Source: Sulfuricystis sp964478415 | GTDB lineage: Bacteria > Pseudomonadota > Gammaproteobacteria > Burkholderiales > Rhodocyclaceae | NCBI GenBank assembly: GCA_964478415.1 | Contig: CAYZII010000004.1 | Location: forward strand, 3,685 to 67,684 | Length of the DNA: 64,000 nt | Direction of reading: 5' to 3' | In this document: positions 26,129-33,930 of the stretch, piece after piece | How the letters are laid out: each line of letters begins with the position of its first letter | Position numbering within the stretch: position 1 is the stretch's first letter | Notes under the pieces: generated by a model | Seen by the model: the letters and a program-made list of their open reading frames with translations, nothing else | Databases searched by the model: none | What the model was told of the DNA's origin: nothing | Translations under genes and position numbers: made by a program

Positions 26129-26943
26129 ATTCGGCAATCGGGTTGCGCATCGAGATACCTGATCACCGCGCCTGCGCCGCGCTGCCGGCGCTCATCGACC
26201 TGTTGCAAAGCCATCGGGCCGGCGCAAGTTTCCTGTTGGGAATGGGTGCGGACTGGCTGGGCCGCTCCCCCGTCAGACACTGCCGCTCCACCCTCGAACG
26301 GCTGCATGCCGCCGGCTTCGAGCCGGGCATCCTAGGCTGGCAGCCGGGCGAATGGATCAGACGTGCTGCGCGCGCACCTGCGGAATGGATCGCCGCACAA
26401 TTTTCGCTGGCCTGCACGGCCTTCGAAAAAATCTTCGGCCATGCGCCGCGCCTGACGGCCGCGCCGGGCTGGCAGGGCAATCCCCATGCGCTCCGCCTGA
26501 CACAGCGTCTCGGTTTCGCTTGCGCCAGCGACACACGCGGCAGCCATCCCTTCATACCTGTCTGGCATGGCGAGATCGTCCGCTGCCTGCAGATTCCGGT
26601 CACGCTGCCGACCTTTGCCGAACTGTCCGCCACTTTGGGCAAGGACACGGCGGCGGTAGACGCCCTGCTGAAACTGACCGACACTCCCCCCACCGGCACC
26701 TACCCTGTCTTCAGCCTCGCAGCTGGCGAAGTGTCGGGAAATACGCTCGACGATTTCGGTCGCTTGCTCGCCAGCTGGCAGAAACGAGGTTTCCGTATCG
26801 TCGCGCTCGGGACGCTGGCTAGCGAATGCACGATCGACGCCCTGCCACGCCATGAGATCGTCACCGGCACGCTGCCTGGCCAACCTCGGCCGTTACTCAT
26901 GCAGGGCAATGAATTCCTCGCCGAATGGAGAACCCCGCAATGA
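26125..26943 (+). CDS. ArnD-like polysaccharide deacetylase relative, active site lost
   Basis: A 272-residue protein resembling ArnD/NodB-fold deacetylases: GASFLLGMGADWLGRS matches the ATFFFSVGPDNMGR segment, and ASDTRGSHPFIPVW followed by IPVTLPTFAELS matches the ArnD core. But the metal-binding Asp pair (RIDVDT in ArnD) is RIEIPD here. The His-rich stretch GLHAWDHH is replaced by GILGWQPGEW, so the zinc ligands are missing. It is probably not a metal-dependent deacetylase. It overlaps the Mth938 gene and bcp by four bases each, so it is expressed in that operon. Confidence 0.7.
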   Translation: MNSAIGLRIEIPDHRACAALPALIDLLQSHRAGASFLLGMGADWLGRSPVRHCRSTLERLHAAGFEPGILGWQPGEWIRRAARAPAEWIAAQFSLACTAFEKIFGHAPRLTAAPGWQGNPHALRLTQRLGFACASDTRGSHPFIPVWHGEIVRCLQIPVTLPTFAELSATLGKDTAAVDALLKLTDTPPTGTYPVFSLAAGEVSGNTLDDFGRLLASWQKRGFRIVALGTLASECTIDALPRHEIVTGTLPGQPRPLLMQGNEFLAEWRTPQ

Positions 26944-27437
26944 ACGATAGTCACCCGCCTTTCCCCGTCATCGGCCAGGAGGTGCCAGATTTCACGCTCC
27001 CGGCCACCAACGGTCAAACCTTTCAACTCGCCCAGCAGCGCGGCAAGATCGTGGTGCTGTATTTCTATCCGAAAGACAGCACGCCCGGCTGTACCACCGA
27101 GGCCAGCCAGTTCCGCGACCTCTACGACGCATTCGTCGCCAGCGGCGCCACCCTCTGGGGCATTTCGCGCGATGGTCTGAAATCGCACGAAAATTTCAAG
27201 GCCAAGCTGGGGCTGCCTTTCGAGCTACTAAGTGATGGCGAAGAGACGGCCTGCCAGCTCTTCGGCGTCATCAAAATGAAAAATCTCTACGGCAAACAGG
27301 TGCGTGGCATCGAGCGCAGCACCTTCCTGATCGATCGCGATGGCCGCCTGGCGCGCGCATGGCGCAACGTCAAGGCGGATGGCCATGCCGCCGCAGTGCT
27401 CGAAGCCGTGAAATCGCTCTGCCCCCCTAGCCGCTAA
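26940..27437 (+). CDS. bcp: Thiol peroxidase Bcp (peroxiredoxin)
   Basis: A 165-residue peroxiredoxin that reduces hydroperoxides. The peroxidatic Cys is in YFYPKDSTPGCTTEASQFRD (near 50), with PxxxTxxC intact. No Cys follows five residues later, so the usual BCP resolving cysteine is absent; candidates for resolution are Cys in EETACQLFG and the C-terminal SLCPPSR. The start ATG at 26940 overlaps the upstream stop. phoH follows after 3 bases. Confidence 0.9.
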   Translation: MNDSHPPFPVIGQEVPDFTLPATNGQTFQLAQQRGKIVVLYFYPKDSTPGCTTEASQFRDLYDAFVASGATLWGISRDGLKSHENFKAKLGLPFELLSDGEETACQLFGVIKMKNLYGKQVRGIERSTFLIDRDGRLARAWRNVKADGHAAAVLEAVKSLCPPSR

Positions 27438-27440
27438 AAA

Positions 27441-28862
27441 ATGAACGCCAAACGGCATCCCAAGCCTACCAAGCTGTTCGTGCTCGATACCAACGTGCTG
27501 ATGCACGATCCGACCTGCCTGTTCCGCTTCGAAGAACACGATCTGTTCGTGCCGATGATGACCCTGGAAGAGCTGGATGCCAACAAAAAGGGCATGTCGG
27601 AAGTGGCGCGCAACGCCCGCCAGGCGAGCCGCATGCTCGACGAGATCGTCAGCGGCAGCGAAGAAGACATCCAGAACGGCATCGATCTGGCCGGCCCGTC
27701 GCGCCAGCAGGCCAGCGGCCGGCTGTTTTTGCAGACCGAAGCGATCAATGGCCTACTGCCCGCATCACTGCCGACCTCGCGCGCCGACAACCAGATCATC
27801 GCGGTGGCCCTGCATCTGCGCCAGAAACACCCGAAACGCCCGGTGATCCTCGTCACCAAGGACATCAACATGCGCATCAAGGCCCGCGCGCTGGGCCTCG
27901 AAGCGCAGGACTATTTCAACGACAAGGTGCTCGAGGACACCGATCTGCTCTACAGTGGCAGTATCGAGCTGCCCGCCGACTTCTGGGAAACGCATGCCCA
28001 GGGTCTGGAATCCTGGAAGAAGGATGGCCGCACCTACTACCGGATCAGCGGCCCGCTCTGTGCCGATCTGTTGATCAATGAATTCGTCTGGCAGGAAGGT
28101 CCGCAACCGCTGCAAGCCTGGGTGCGCGCAAAATCCGGCAAAACGGTCGAGCTGGAAACTTTGATCGATTACTCACACGGCAAGAACGCCGTCTGGGGCA
28201 TCACGGCACGCAACCGCGAACAGAACTTCGCGCTGAACCTGCTGATGCACCCGGACATCGATTTCGTCACCCTGCTCGGCCAGGCCGGCACCGGCAAGAC
28301 GCTGCTGACCCTCGCCGCGGCGCTGACGCAGACGCTTGAACACAAGCGCTTTTCCGAAATCATCATCACGCGCGTCACCGTGCCGCTCGGAGAAGACATC
28401 GGCTTTTTGCCCGGCAGCGAAGAAGAAAAGATGACGCCGTGGATGGGTGCGCTCGAAGACAATCTCGACGTGCTCAACAAGCCCAGCGATGAAAACGACA
28501 AAGGGAGTTACTCGGGCGACTGGGGCCGTGCCGCGACCATGGACCTGATCCGCAGCCGTATCAAGATCAAATCGCTCAATTTCATGCGCGGCCGTACCTT
28601 CCTGAACAAGTTTTTGATCATCGACGAGGCGCAGAACCTGACACCGAAGCAGATGAAGACACTGATCACCCGCGCCGGCCCTGGCACCAAGGTGGTCTGC
28701 CTGGGCAACATCGCGCAGATCGACACCCCTTACCTGACCGAGGGCTCCTCGGGCCTGACCTACGTCGTCGATCGTTTCAAAGGCTGGCCACACGCCGGTC
28801 ACATCACGCTGCAGCGCGGCGAACGCTCGCGGCTGGCGGATCATGCCGCGGAAGTGCTTTAA
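27441..28862 (+). CDS. PhoH-family ATPase with PIN domain
   Basis: A 473-residue protein of the PhoH2/YlaK type: an N-terminal PIN ribonuclease domain (LFVLDTNVLMHDPT at 13-26, acidic ADNQIIAVAL and VTKDINMRIKA) fused to a PhoH ATPase/helicase domain. The Walker A is LLGQAGTGKTLLT near 280 and the Walker B FLIIDEAQNLTPKQMK near 390. Family members act as RNA helicase-nucleases. The stop codon TAA forms part of the TTTAA target duplication of the following MITE-like element, so the insertion hit the exact end of the gene without changing the protein. Confidence 0.88.
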   Translation: MNAKRHPKPTKLFVLDTNVLMHDPTCLFRFEEHDLFVPMMTLEELDANKKGMSEVARNARQASRMLDEIVSGSEEDIQNGIDLAGPSRQQASGRLFLQTEAINGLLPASLPTSRADNQIIAVALHLRQKHPKRPVILVTKDINMRIKARALGLEAQDYFNDKVLEDTDLLYSGSIELPADFWETHAQGLESWKKDGRTYYRISGPLCADLLINEFVWQEGPQPLQAWVRAKSGKTVELETLIDYSHGKNAVWGITARNREQNFALNLLMHPDIDFVTLLGQAGTGKTLLTLAAALTQTLEHKRFSEIIITRVTVPLGEDIGFLPGSEEEKMTPWMGALEDNLDVLNKPSDENDKGSYSGDWGRAATMDLIRSRIKIKSLNFMRGRTFLNKFLIIDEAQNLTPKQMKTLITRAGPGTKVVCLGNIAQIDTPYLTEGSSGLTYVVDRFKGWPHAGHITLQRGERSRLADHAAEVL

Positions 28863-29068
28863 CCCAGATTGTTCATTGGAACGCGAGTGGATTGGGTAGC
28901 CGAGGGCGAGCAGATTTGCGGCCGCGCGACGAGCCAATAGCAGTGCTTATTGGCGAGGAGCGCGGGTGCGAAGATGCCGCCCGCAGGTCCCAAGCCACCG
29001 CGTAGGGCTGGGAATTGCATGTTCGGAAGGTTCATCATCTGCTCGCCCGGTCGAATGGACAATCTGGG
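28863..29068. mobile_element. 206-bp MITE-like element with TTTAA target duplication
   Basis: The ends are inverted repeats: left CCCAGATTGTTCATTGGAAC, right (read on the minus strand) CCCAGATTGTCCATTCGACC, 16 of the first 20 bases identical. TTTAA stands directly outside both ends (28858-28862 and 29069-29073), a 5-bp direct duplication. The interior has a hairpin GCCAATA/TATTGGC. The 67-codon frame antisense inside it is not a transposase. Ends beginning CC-AGATT and AT-rich 5-bp duplications recall IS1380/ISEcp1-type elements, which is only a suggestion. Confidence 0.7.
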
Positions 29069-29074
29069 TTTAAC

Positions 29075-29100
29075 TGTGCCGCGTCACCAGCGCCGACATT
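29075..29100 (-). repeat. Dispersed 26-bp repeat, phoH-dnaB gap
   Basis: AATG, TCGGCGCTGGTG, AC, GCGGCACA in consensus orientation. It lies two bases beyond the right target duplication of the MITE-like element. Confidence 0.6.
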
Positions 29101-29154
29101 CAAACGGCCAAACCGAAACCATGACACGCTCGACGATGCGCGCGCCGCCTCGGT

Positions 29155-29181
29155 TCAGTACGATCCGGGGGCGGCGAAATT
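29155..29181 (-). pseudogene. Relic of a dnaB 3' end
   Basis: On the minus strand these 27 bases read NFAAPGSY and stop, the same eight residues and position that end dnaB itself (29252-29278). The two copies differ at six or seven bases, all synonymous, including TGA versus TAG stops. The sequence before it does not resemble DnaB. It looks like the tail of a diverged dnaB left after recombination. Confidence 0.45.
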
Positions 29182-29208
29182 ATGGCTACGGCCGGCGCTG
29201 CGCGCCTT

Positions 29209-29227
29209 AACTTCGCTGTGCGAAGTT
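29209..29227 (-). terminator. Stem-loop after dnaB
   Basis: AACTTCGC and GCGAAGTT form an 8-bp stem with a 3-base loop, 25 bases past the dnaB stop. No T-run follows on either strand, so it may be a 3'-end stabiliser rather than a true terminator. Confidence 0.4.
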
Positions 29228-29251
29228 GGCCTGCGCCAATATTTTGCGGCC

Positions 29252-30658
29252 CTAGTAAGACCCTGGGGCGGCAAAATTTTCGAAGCGCGTGTATTCACCG
29301 AGGAAAGTAAGTTTCACCACACCCGTCGGGCCGTTGCGGTGCTTGCCGATGATCACCTCGGCTACGCCTTTCTCGGTGGTATCCGGCTTATAGTATTCCT
29401 CGCGGTACATCATCAGGATGATGTCGGCATCCTGTTCGATGGCGCCGGATTCGCGCAGGTCGGACATCAAGGGGCGCTTGTCGTTGCGTTCCTCCACTTT
29501 ACGGGAAAGTTGCGACAGCGCGATGACCGGCACTTGCAACTCCTTGGCCAGGGCCTTGATCGAGCGTGAAATTTCCGATATCTCGGTAGCGCGGTTCTCG
29601 TTGTCGCGCACTGAGGTCATCAATTGCAGGTAATCGATGACGATCAGCCCCAGACGTCCGAACTGACGATGCAGGCGGCGCGCCCGTGCGCGCAGGTCGG
29701 AGGCGTTGATCGCACCGGTTTCGTCGATATGGATCGGCGCCTCGTGCAGTTTGCCAAGCGCCACCGACATCTTTTCCCAATCCTCGTCGCTGAGCCTGCC
29801 GGTGCGGATCTTCGTCTGGTCGAGTCGGCCAACCGAAGAAAGAAAGCGCATCGCCAGTTGCGGACCGGACATTTCCAGGCTGAAGATCGCCACCGGCAAG
29901 CGCAATTCCACGCCGACGTGTTCGGCGATGTTTAGCGCAAACGCCGTTTTACCCATCGATGGCCGGCCAGCCACGACGATCATGTCACCCGGCTGGAAAC
30001 CGGAAGTGATCCGGTCGAGATCGTGGAAGCCCGTCGCCAGACCGGTGATATCGGAAGGATTCTCGCGGCTGTAGAGTTTTTCGATCCTGTCGACCACTTC
30101 GCCCAGCAGCGGCGTGATGGCCTGGAACCCTTGTCCGACACGGTTGCCAGCCTCGGCGATCTCGAAGACTTTCTGCTCTGCCTGGTCGAGCAGGGTCTTG
30201 ACATCCCGCCCGGCAGGATTCAAGGCCATCGCAGCGATCTCGTCGCCGACGCTGACCAGCTTGCGCAAGATGGCCCGCTCGCGCACGATTTCAGCATAAC
30301 GGCGGATGTTGGCGGCCGACGGCGTGGCATTGGCGATCTCGCCCAGATAGGCGAGGCCGCCGGTCTGCTCGACCTGATTCGCATGCTCAATCGATTCGAA
30401 GACCGTCACCACGTCCGCCGGCCGGCCACTCTCGATCAGCTTGCGGATGTGCGCGAAGATGCGGCGGTGATCGTCGCGGTAGAAATCGCCCTCGGAGACG
30501 ACGTCGGCAATCCGATCCCAGGCGCTGTTGTCGAGCAGCAACCCGCCGAGCAAGGACTGTTCGGCCTCGATCGAATGTGGCGGCAGCTTCAAAGCCGCGA
30601 CCTGCGGATCGCCGGCCATCGCCTGGAGATAAGGTTGTCCGATCTGCGTCTGCGCCAT
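29252..30658 (-). CDS. dnaB: Replicative DNA helicase DnaB
   Basis: The 468-residue hexameric helicase of the replication fork. The N-terminal primase-interacting domain starts PHSIEAEQSLLGGLLLDN, followed by the linker and the RecA-like ATPase with Walker A AGRPSMGKTAFALN near 215. VIDYLQLM and LKALAKELQVPVIALSQLSR are also typical. It ends FENFAAPGSY. It lies downstream of the rpsF-priB-rpsR-rplI operon, as in many proteobacteria, but behind that operon's terminator. Confidence 0.96.
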   Translation of the reverse strand: MAQTQIGQPYLQAMAGDPQVAALKLPPHSIEAEQSLLGGLLLDNSAWDRIADVVSEGDFYRDDHRRIFAHIRKLIESGRPADVVTVFESIEHANQVEQTGGLAYLGEIANATPSAANIRRYAEIVRERAILRKLVSVGDEIAAMALNPAGRDVKTLLDQAEQKVFEIAEAGNRVGQGFQAITPLLGEVVDRIEKLYSRENPSDITGLATGFHDLDRITSGFQPGDMIVVAGRPSMGKTAFALNIAEHVGVELRLPVAIFSLEMSGPQLAMRFLSSVGRLDQTKIRTGRLSDEDWEKMSVALGKLHEAPIHIDETGAINASDLRARARRLHRQFGRLGLIVIDYLQLMTSVRDNENRATEISEISRSIKALAKELQVPVIALSQLSRKVEERNDKRPLMSDLRESGAIEQDADIILMMYREEYYKPDTTEKGVAEVIIGKHRNGPTGVVKLTFLGEYTRFENFAAPGSY

Positions 30659-30787
30659 GGTGCGTTCCCCTTCGAGCGTGCAAGTCTACTCGCGAAGCTT
30701 TACCGTGAGGAGAGAACAAACTGTGGAAAGAGACATCGATTCTGTGCATAACCTCCATTTCGCTTGTGCACAGACCGAAGCCGGGCC

Positions 30788-30821
30788 AAAAAACGCCAAG
30801 AGCCGCTCGAGGGCGGCTCTT
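30788..30821 (-). terminator. Rho-independent terminator of the rpsF-rplI operon
   Basis: On the minus strand AAGAGCCGC and GCGGCTCTT (9-bp stem, 6-base loop) are followed by GGCGTTTTTT. It lies 22 bases past rplI. Confidence 0.85.
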
Positions 30822-30842
30822 GGGAATGATTGGCCGCGCAGG

Positions 30843-31292
30843 TTACTGCTCGGCGACCACTGCCACGGTGATATGCGCCACGACATCGGCATGGGGAGCG
30901 ATTTCCAGAACGACCTCCCCAAGTGTCTTGAGCGGACCTTGTGGCATGCGCACGGCGCTCTTTTCGATTGCGATGCCCTGCGCCGCGAGCGCTTCAACGA
31001 TGTCGATCGTCGTCACCGAACCGAACAGGCGGCCATCGACACCGGCCTTGCGGGCGATTTCGATACGCAATCCTTCCAGTTTCGTCGCCAGCGCCTGCGC
31101 CGCTGCCAGCTTCTCGGCGGCCAGCCTTTCGAGCTCGGCGCGACGCTCCTCGAACACCTTGACGTTCTCTGGGGTCGCGCGCTTGGCGAATCCCTTCGGG
31201 ATCAGATAGTTGCGCGCGTAGCCTTCCTTGACCTTGACGACATCGCCCAGATTACCGAGGTTCGCCACCTTGTCCATCAGAATCACTTGCAT
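30843..31292 (-). CDS. rplI: 50S ribosomal protein L9
   Basis: A 149-residue L9 with the N-terminal domain MQVILMDKVANLGNLGDVV and KEGYARNYLIPKGFA, a long connecting helix (about 40-75) and the C-terminal domain with LFGSVTTIDIVEAL. Full length. It is last in rpsF-priB-rpsR-rplI and is followed by a strong terminator. AGGAGG precedes the ATG. Confidence 0.97.
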   Translation of the reverse strand: MQVILMDKVANLGNLGDVVKVKEGYARNYLIPKGFAKRATPENVKVFEERRAELERLAAEKLAAAQALATKLEGLRIEIARKAGVDGRLFGSVTTIDIVEALAAQGIAIEKSAVRMPQGPLKTLGEVVLEIAPHADVVAHITVAVVAEQ

Positions 31293-31306
31293 GGTTTGCC
31301 TCCTCG

Positions 31307-31579
31307 TTAGCGATGCAGGTCGGTGTAAGGCAGCAGCGCCAGGAAGCGCGCCCGTTTGATCGCGGTCGACAGCTGGCGCTGATAGCGGCTCTTGGTACCC
31401 GTGATACGCGCCGGCATGATCTTGCCGGTCTCGGTGATGAAATCCTTCAACAGCTCGACGTCCTTGTAATCGACATAGGGAATCTTCTCCGCGGAGAAAC
31501 GGCAGTACTTGCGCCGCTTGAGCTGGTTGCGACTCTTGCTGCGCTCATCTCTTTTCTTGCTGCTCGGTTTGAAAGCCAT
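31307..31579 (-). CDS. rpsR: 30S ribosomal protein S18
   Basis: A 90-residue S18: KRRKYCRFSAEKIPYVDYKD, then ITETGKIMPARITGTKSRYQ and the C-terminal RARFLALLPYTDLHR. I start it at the ATG at 31579 (MAFKPSSKKRDERSK), as the upstream open frame belongs to priB. It follows priB by two bases and precedes rplI by 14. Confidence 0.97.
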   Translation of the reverse strand: MAFKPSSKKRDERSKSRNQLKRRKYCRFSAEKIPYVDYKDVELLKDFITETGKIMPARITGTKSRYQRQLSTAIKRARFLALLPYTDLHR

Positions 31580-31581
31580 TT

Positions 31582-31899
31582 TCACTCTTCCTTCTGACAA
31601 TTTTCGACAAATTCGACACAGGTTACATGGAGGACTGGCGTTTTCCGCTTCAGGCTGCGGGAGGCCAGGAATCCACTCACACGCAGCTCGCTGCCCGGCG
31701 CGACATCCCTGAGCAGCAATGCGGTCGCCGCGAGTGCCACACAAGGGATTTCGCAATTGACACGGCGCTGGCCTCCAGCTTCGTGTTGTTCCGACTCATG
31801 GGCAATCTGGAACTCGAGAATCGGTACGCCTGCAGGGGAGTAACGCAATGCGCCACGCTCCTGGAGGACACCAGCCAGCTCGGTGTGGTTGTCCCTCAC
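31582..31899 (-). CDS. priB: Primosomal replication protein N (PriB)
   Basis: A 105-residue OB-fold single-strand DNA-binding protein that helps reload DnaB at stalled forks. It reads ELAGVLQERGALRYSPAGVPILEFQIAHESEQ, then IPCVALAATALLLRD and the SSB-like strand GFLASRSLKRKTPVLHVT. The start is GTG at 31899; an ATG a little upstream is out of frame. Its place between rpsF and rpsR is the conserved one. Confidence 0.9.
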   Translation of the reverse strand: MRDNHTELAGVLQERGALRYSPAGVPILEFQIAHESEQHEAGGQRRVNCEIPCVALAATALLLRDVAPGSELRVSGFLASRSLKRKTPVLHVTCVEFVENCQKEE

Positions 31900-31918
31900 C
31901 GCTGCGCCATCAACGGAT

Positions 31919-32308
31919 TCACTCGGCGGCCGCTGCCTCCTCGGCAGGCTTGTCCTCGCCTTGGGCTGCGCCGGTCAGAGAACGCGCCTTTTCTTCCTTC
32001 ATCATCGGGGAAGGCGCTGTCTCTGCCTGATCCATCTTCACGGTCAGGTGGCGCAACACGGCATCATTGAACTTGAAGGCATTCTCGAGTTCGCGCAGTG
32101 TCTCGATGCCGCACTCGATGTTCATCAGCACGTAATGAGCCTTGTGCACCTTCTGGATCGGATAGGCCAACTGGCGACGCCCCCAATCTTCGAGGCGATG
32201 GATCGCTCCACCGGCACCGGTGACGAGCGACTTATAACGCTCGATCATCGCGGGCACCTGGTCGGACTGGTCCGGATGGACAATGAAAACGATTTCGTAA
32301 TGTCGCAT
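31919..32308 (-). CDS. rpsF: 30S ribosomal protein S6
   Basis: A 129-residue S6 starting MRHYEIVFIVHPDQSDQVP, with WGRRQLAYPIQKVHKAHYVL and NIECGIETLRELENAF. An acidic Ala/Glu-rich tail (GEDKPAEEAAAAE) follows, as in many S6 proteins. GGAG stands 5 bases before the ATG at 32308; the frame extends further upstream but without S6 sequence. It heads the four-gene operon. Confidence 0.96.
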   Translation of the reverse strand: MRHYEIVFIVHPDQSDQVPAMIERYKSLVTGAGGAIHRLEDWGRRQLAYPIQKVHKAHYVLMNIECGIETLRELENAFKFNDAVLRHLTVKMDQAETAPSPMMKEEKARSLTGAAQGEDKPAEEAAAAE

Positions 32309-32482
32309 GAACTCTCCTTTTGGCTCGGGTTGAGCCCCCTCGCATGCGCGTTTCGAGTGGGGCAAGGATTGAAAAGGCACTGATTTTATCCATACCTGCA
32401 CGGAAATACAAGGTGATTTGCGATGCAGCGGGCCCCGTTATCACGTTTGCGGCGTTCAGCGATCTCCCTGATAATGGTCTCG

Positions 32483-33346
32483 ATGAAAATGGACTCTTCT
32501 TCTGGCGGGCTCGATCTCGAAGGCTGGGTCGCTTACTTCAGCGCTTCGCCGATTCCGGTGCTGCGCCACACGGAACAACAGCTCGTGCAGTTGCGCGAGC
32601 ATGCCTACAAAGCGAATGCCCGAACGATTTCCTCGGTGATCCTGAAGGACCCGATGATGACGTTGCGCGTGCTCGCCTACATCGAGAGCAACCGCAGCAA
32701 GAAACGCCTCACCGACATCACCACGATAGAGCGCTCGTTGATGATGATCGGCATGGAACCTTTCTTCGAGCACTTCCAGAACCTGCCACTCGTCGAAGAC
32801 CACCTCAAAGGACACCCGCGCGCCCTGCTGGGACTGCTCAAGGTCATCAGCCGTGCCCGCAAGGCCGCCCATTGGGCGCGTGAATGGGCCATCCAGCGTC
32901 ATGATCTGGATGTCGACGAAATCACCGTTGCCGCGTTGCTCTACGATTTCGCGGAAATCTTGATGTGGTGTTTCGCTCCCGGCTTGGCCGTGCAGGTAGC
33001 GGATCGCCAGAAGGCCGATCGCACCTTGCGTTCGGTCTTGGTACAGACGGAGATTTATGGCGTGCCGCTCTGGCAGATCAAGAAGGAACTCGCGCTACGC
33101 TGGCATCTGCCTCAACTGCTAATTACCCTGATGGATCCGCAAAACGCCGAACATCCGCGCGTCCGGAACGTCAAGCTCGCCGTCGATCTGGCGCGTCACT
33201 CCGCCAATGGTTGGGACGACGCGGCGCTACCGGACGATTTCAAGGCCATTGAAGAGCTGCTGCACATCAGTCATGAGACCTTGTTGCACAGGCTCGGTCT
33301 CGATTTGCCTCCCGCCGAGAACGACAAGCCTGCGGCGAACGGATAA
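32483..33346 (+). CDS. HDOD-domain signalling protein
   Basis: About 287 residues with a single HDOD domain (roughly 15-225), a relative of HD phosphohydrolases lacking the catalytic HD pair. Recognisable parts are EGWVAYFSASPIPVLRHT, ISSVILKDPMMTLRVLAYIE, ITTIERSLMMIG and ITVAALLYDFAEILMWCFAP, where the metal His is absent. Such proteins act in signalling and stress responses. Starts at 32474, 32483 and 32489 are all possible; none has a good ribosome-binding site. The stop TAA overlaps a -10-like TAAAAT before the tRNA gene. Confidence 0.82.
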   Translation: MKMDSSSGGLDLEGWVAYFSASPIPVLRHTEQQLVQLREHAYKANARTISSVILKDPMMTLRVLAYIESNRSKKRLTDITTIERSLMMIGMEPFFEHFQNLPLVEDHLKGHPRALLGLLKVISRARKAAHWAREWAIQRHDLDVDEITVAALLYDFAEILMWCFAPGLAVQVADRQKADRTLRSVLVQTEIYGVPLWQIKKELALRWHLPQLLITLMDPQNAEHPRVRNVKLAVDLARHSANGWDDAALPDDFKAIEELLHISHETLLHRLGLDLPPAENDKPAANG

Positions 33347-33359
33347 AATGCGCCGCCAC

Positions 33360-33435
33360 GCCCTCGTAGCTCAGTGGATAGAGCGACCGCCTCCTAAGCG
33401 GTAGGTCGCAGGTTCGATTCCTGCCTTGGGCGCCA
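33360..33435 (+). tRNA. tRNA-Arg (anticodon CCU)
   Basis: A 76-base cloverleaf with encoded CCA. D stem GCTC/GAGC, anticodon stem ACCGC/GCGGT around CTCCTAA (anticodon CCT), T stem GCAGG/CCTGC with loop TTCGATT. In the acceptor stem (GCCCTCG with CTTGGGC) pairs 5-68 (U-U) and 6-67 (C-U) do not match, which is unusual. It reads arginine codon AGG. Confidence 0.88.
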
Positions 33436-33453
33436 GCAATCCCGGCAGCGGCG

Positions 33454-33891
33454 TTACTTGATACGGGTCAGGTGGGCGCCGCGTTTCGCGGGTCGATCAG
33501 CGGAGGATTCTCCCACCCTCTCGGTATCGACGACTGCCGTATCGCCAGCGCCGACTTTCGTCGCATCGCCCGAGACCTCTTCTCCCCGCTGCACTTCGAA
33601 GGCCATTCCCTGGCCATTTTCACGCGCATAGATCGCGGCAACGGCTGCGACAGGCACGCATACCTGGAAAGGCGCGCCGCTGAAACGGGTCTGAAAGACG
33701 ATTTCCTCATTACCCATCACCAGCTGATGAGTCGCCTCAGGACTGATGTTGAGCACGATCTGTCCATCGCGGACGAACTCACGCGGCACCCGAGTGCGGG
33801 CATCCACCTGGACGACGAGATAGGGGGTCAATCCGCTATCGACACACCATTCGTGAATGGCGCGAATCAGGTAGGGTTTGCTCGATGTCAT
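33454..33891 (-). CDS. sspB: ClpXP specificity factor SspB
   Basis: A 145-residue adaptor that hands ssrA-tagged proteins to ClpXP. The folded domain (1-110) has KPYLIRAIHEWCVDSGLTPY, VLNISPEATHQLVMGNEEI and the substrate groove FSGAPFQVCVPVAAVAAIYA. A flexible tail ends GAHLTRIK, the ClpX-binding tip. A copy of the dispersed repeat encodes part of the flexible tail (KVGAGDTAV). It lies downstream of sspA, as in E. coli. Confidence 0.92.
   Translation of the reverse strand: MTSSKPYLIRAIHEWCVDSGLTPYLVVQVDARTRVPREFVRDGQIVLNISPEATHQLVMGNEEIVFQTRFSGAPFQVCVPVAAVAAIYARENGQGMAFEVQRGEEVSGDATKVGAGDTAVVDTERVGESSADRPAKRGAHLTRIK
33533..33558 (-). repeat. Dispersed 26-bp repeat, sspB tail
   Basis: AAAG, core TCGGCGCTGGCG, AT, ACGGCAGT, in the same orientation as sspB, within its flexible tail. 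Confidence 0.8.
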
Positions 33892-33930
33892 CTCGGCCAG
33901 GGAGAAAAGGCACTTTCGACGCGAAACACC

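Noticed and set aside
28859..29062. 67-codon frame on the minus strand inside the MITE-like element
   Set aside because: Ends with the inverted repeats, shows no transposase motif and has no convincing ribosome-binding site.
28950..29569. Plus-strand open frames across the phoH-dnaB gap
   Set aside because: They run through the MITE-like element, the repeat copy and antisense dnaB, with no conserved-looking protein.
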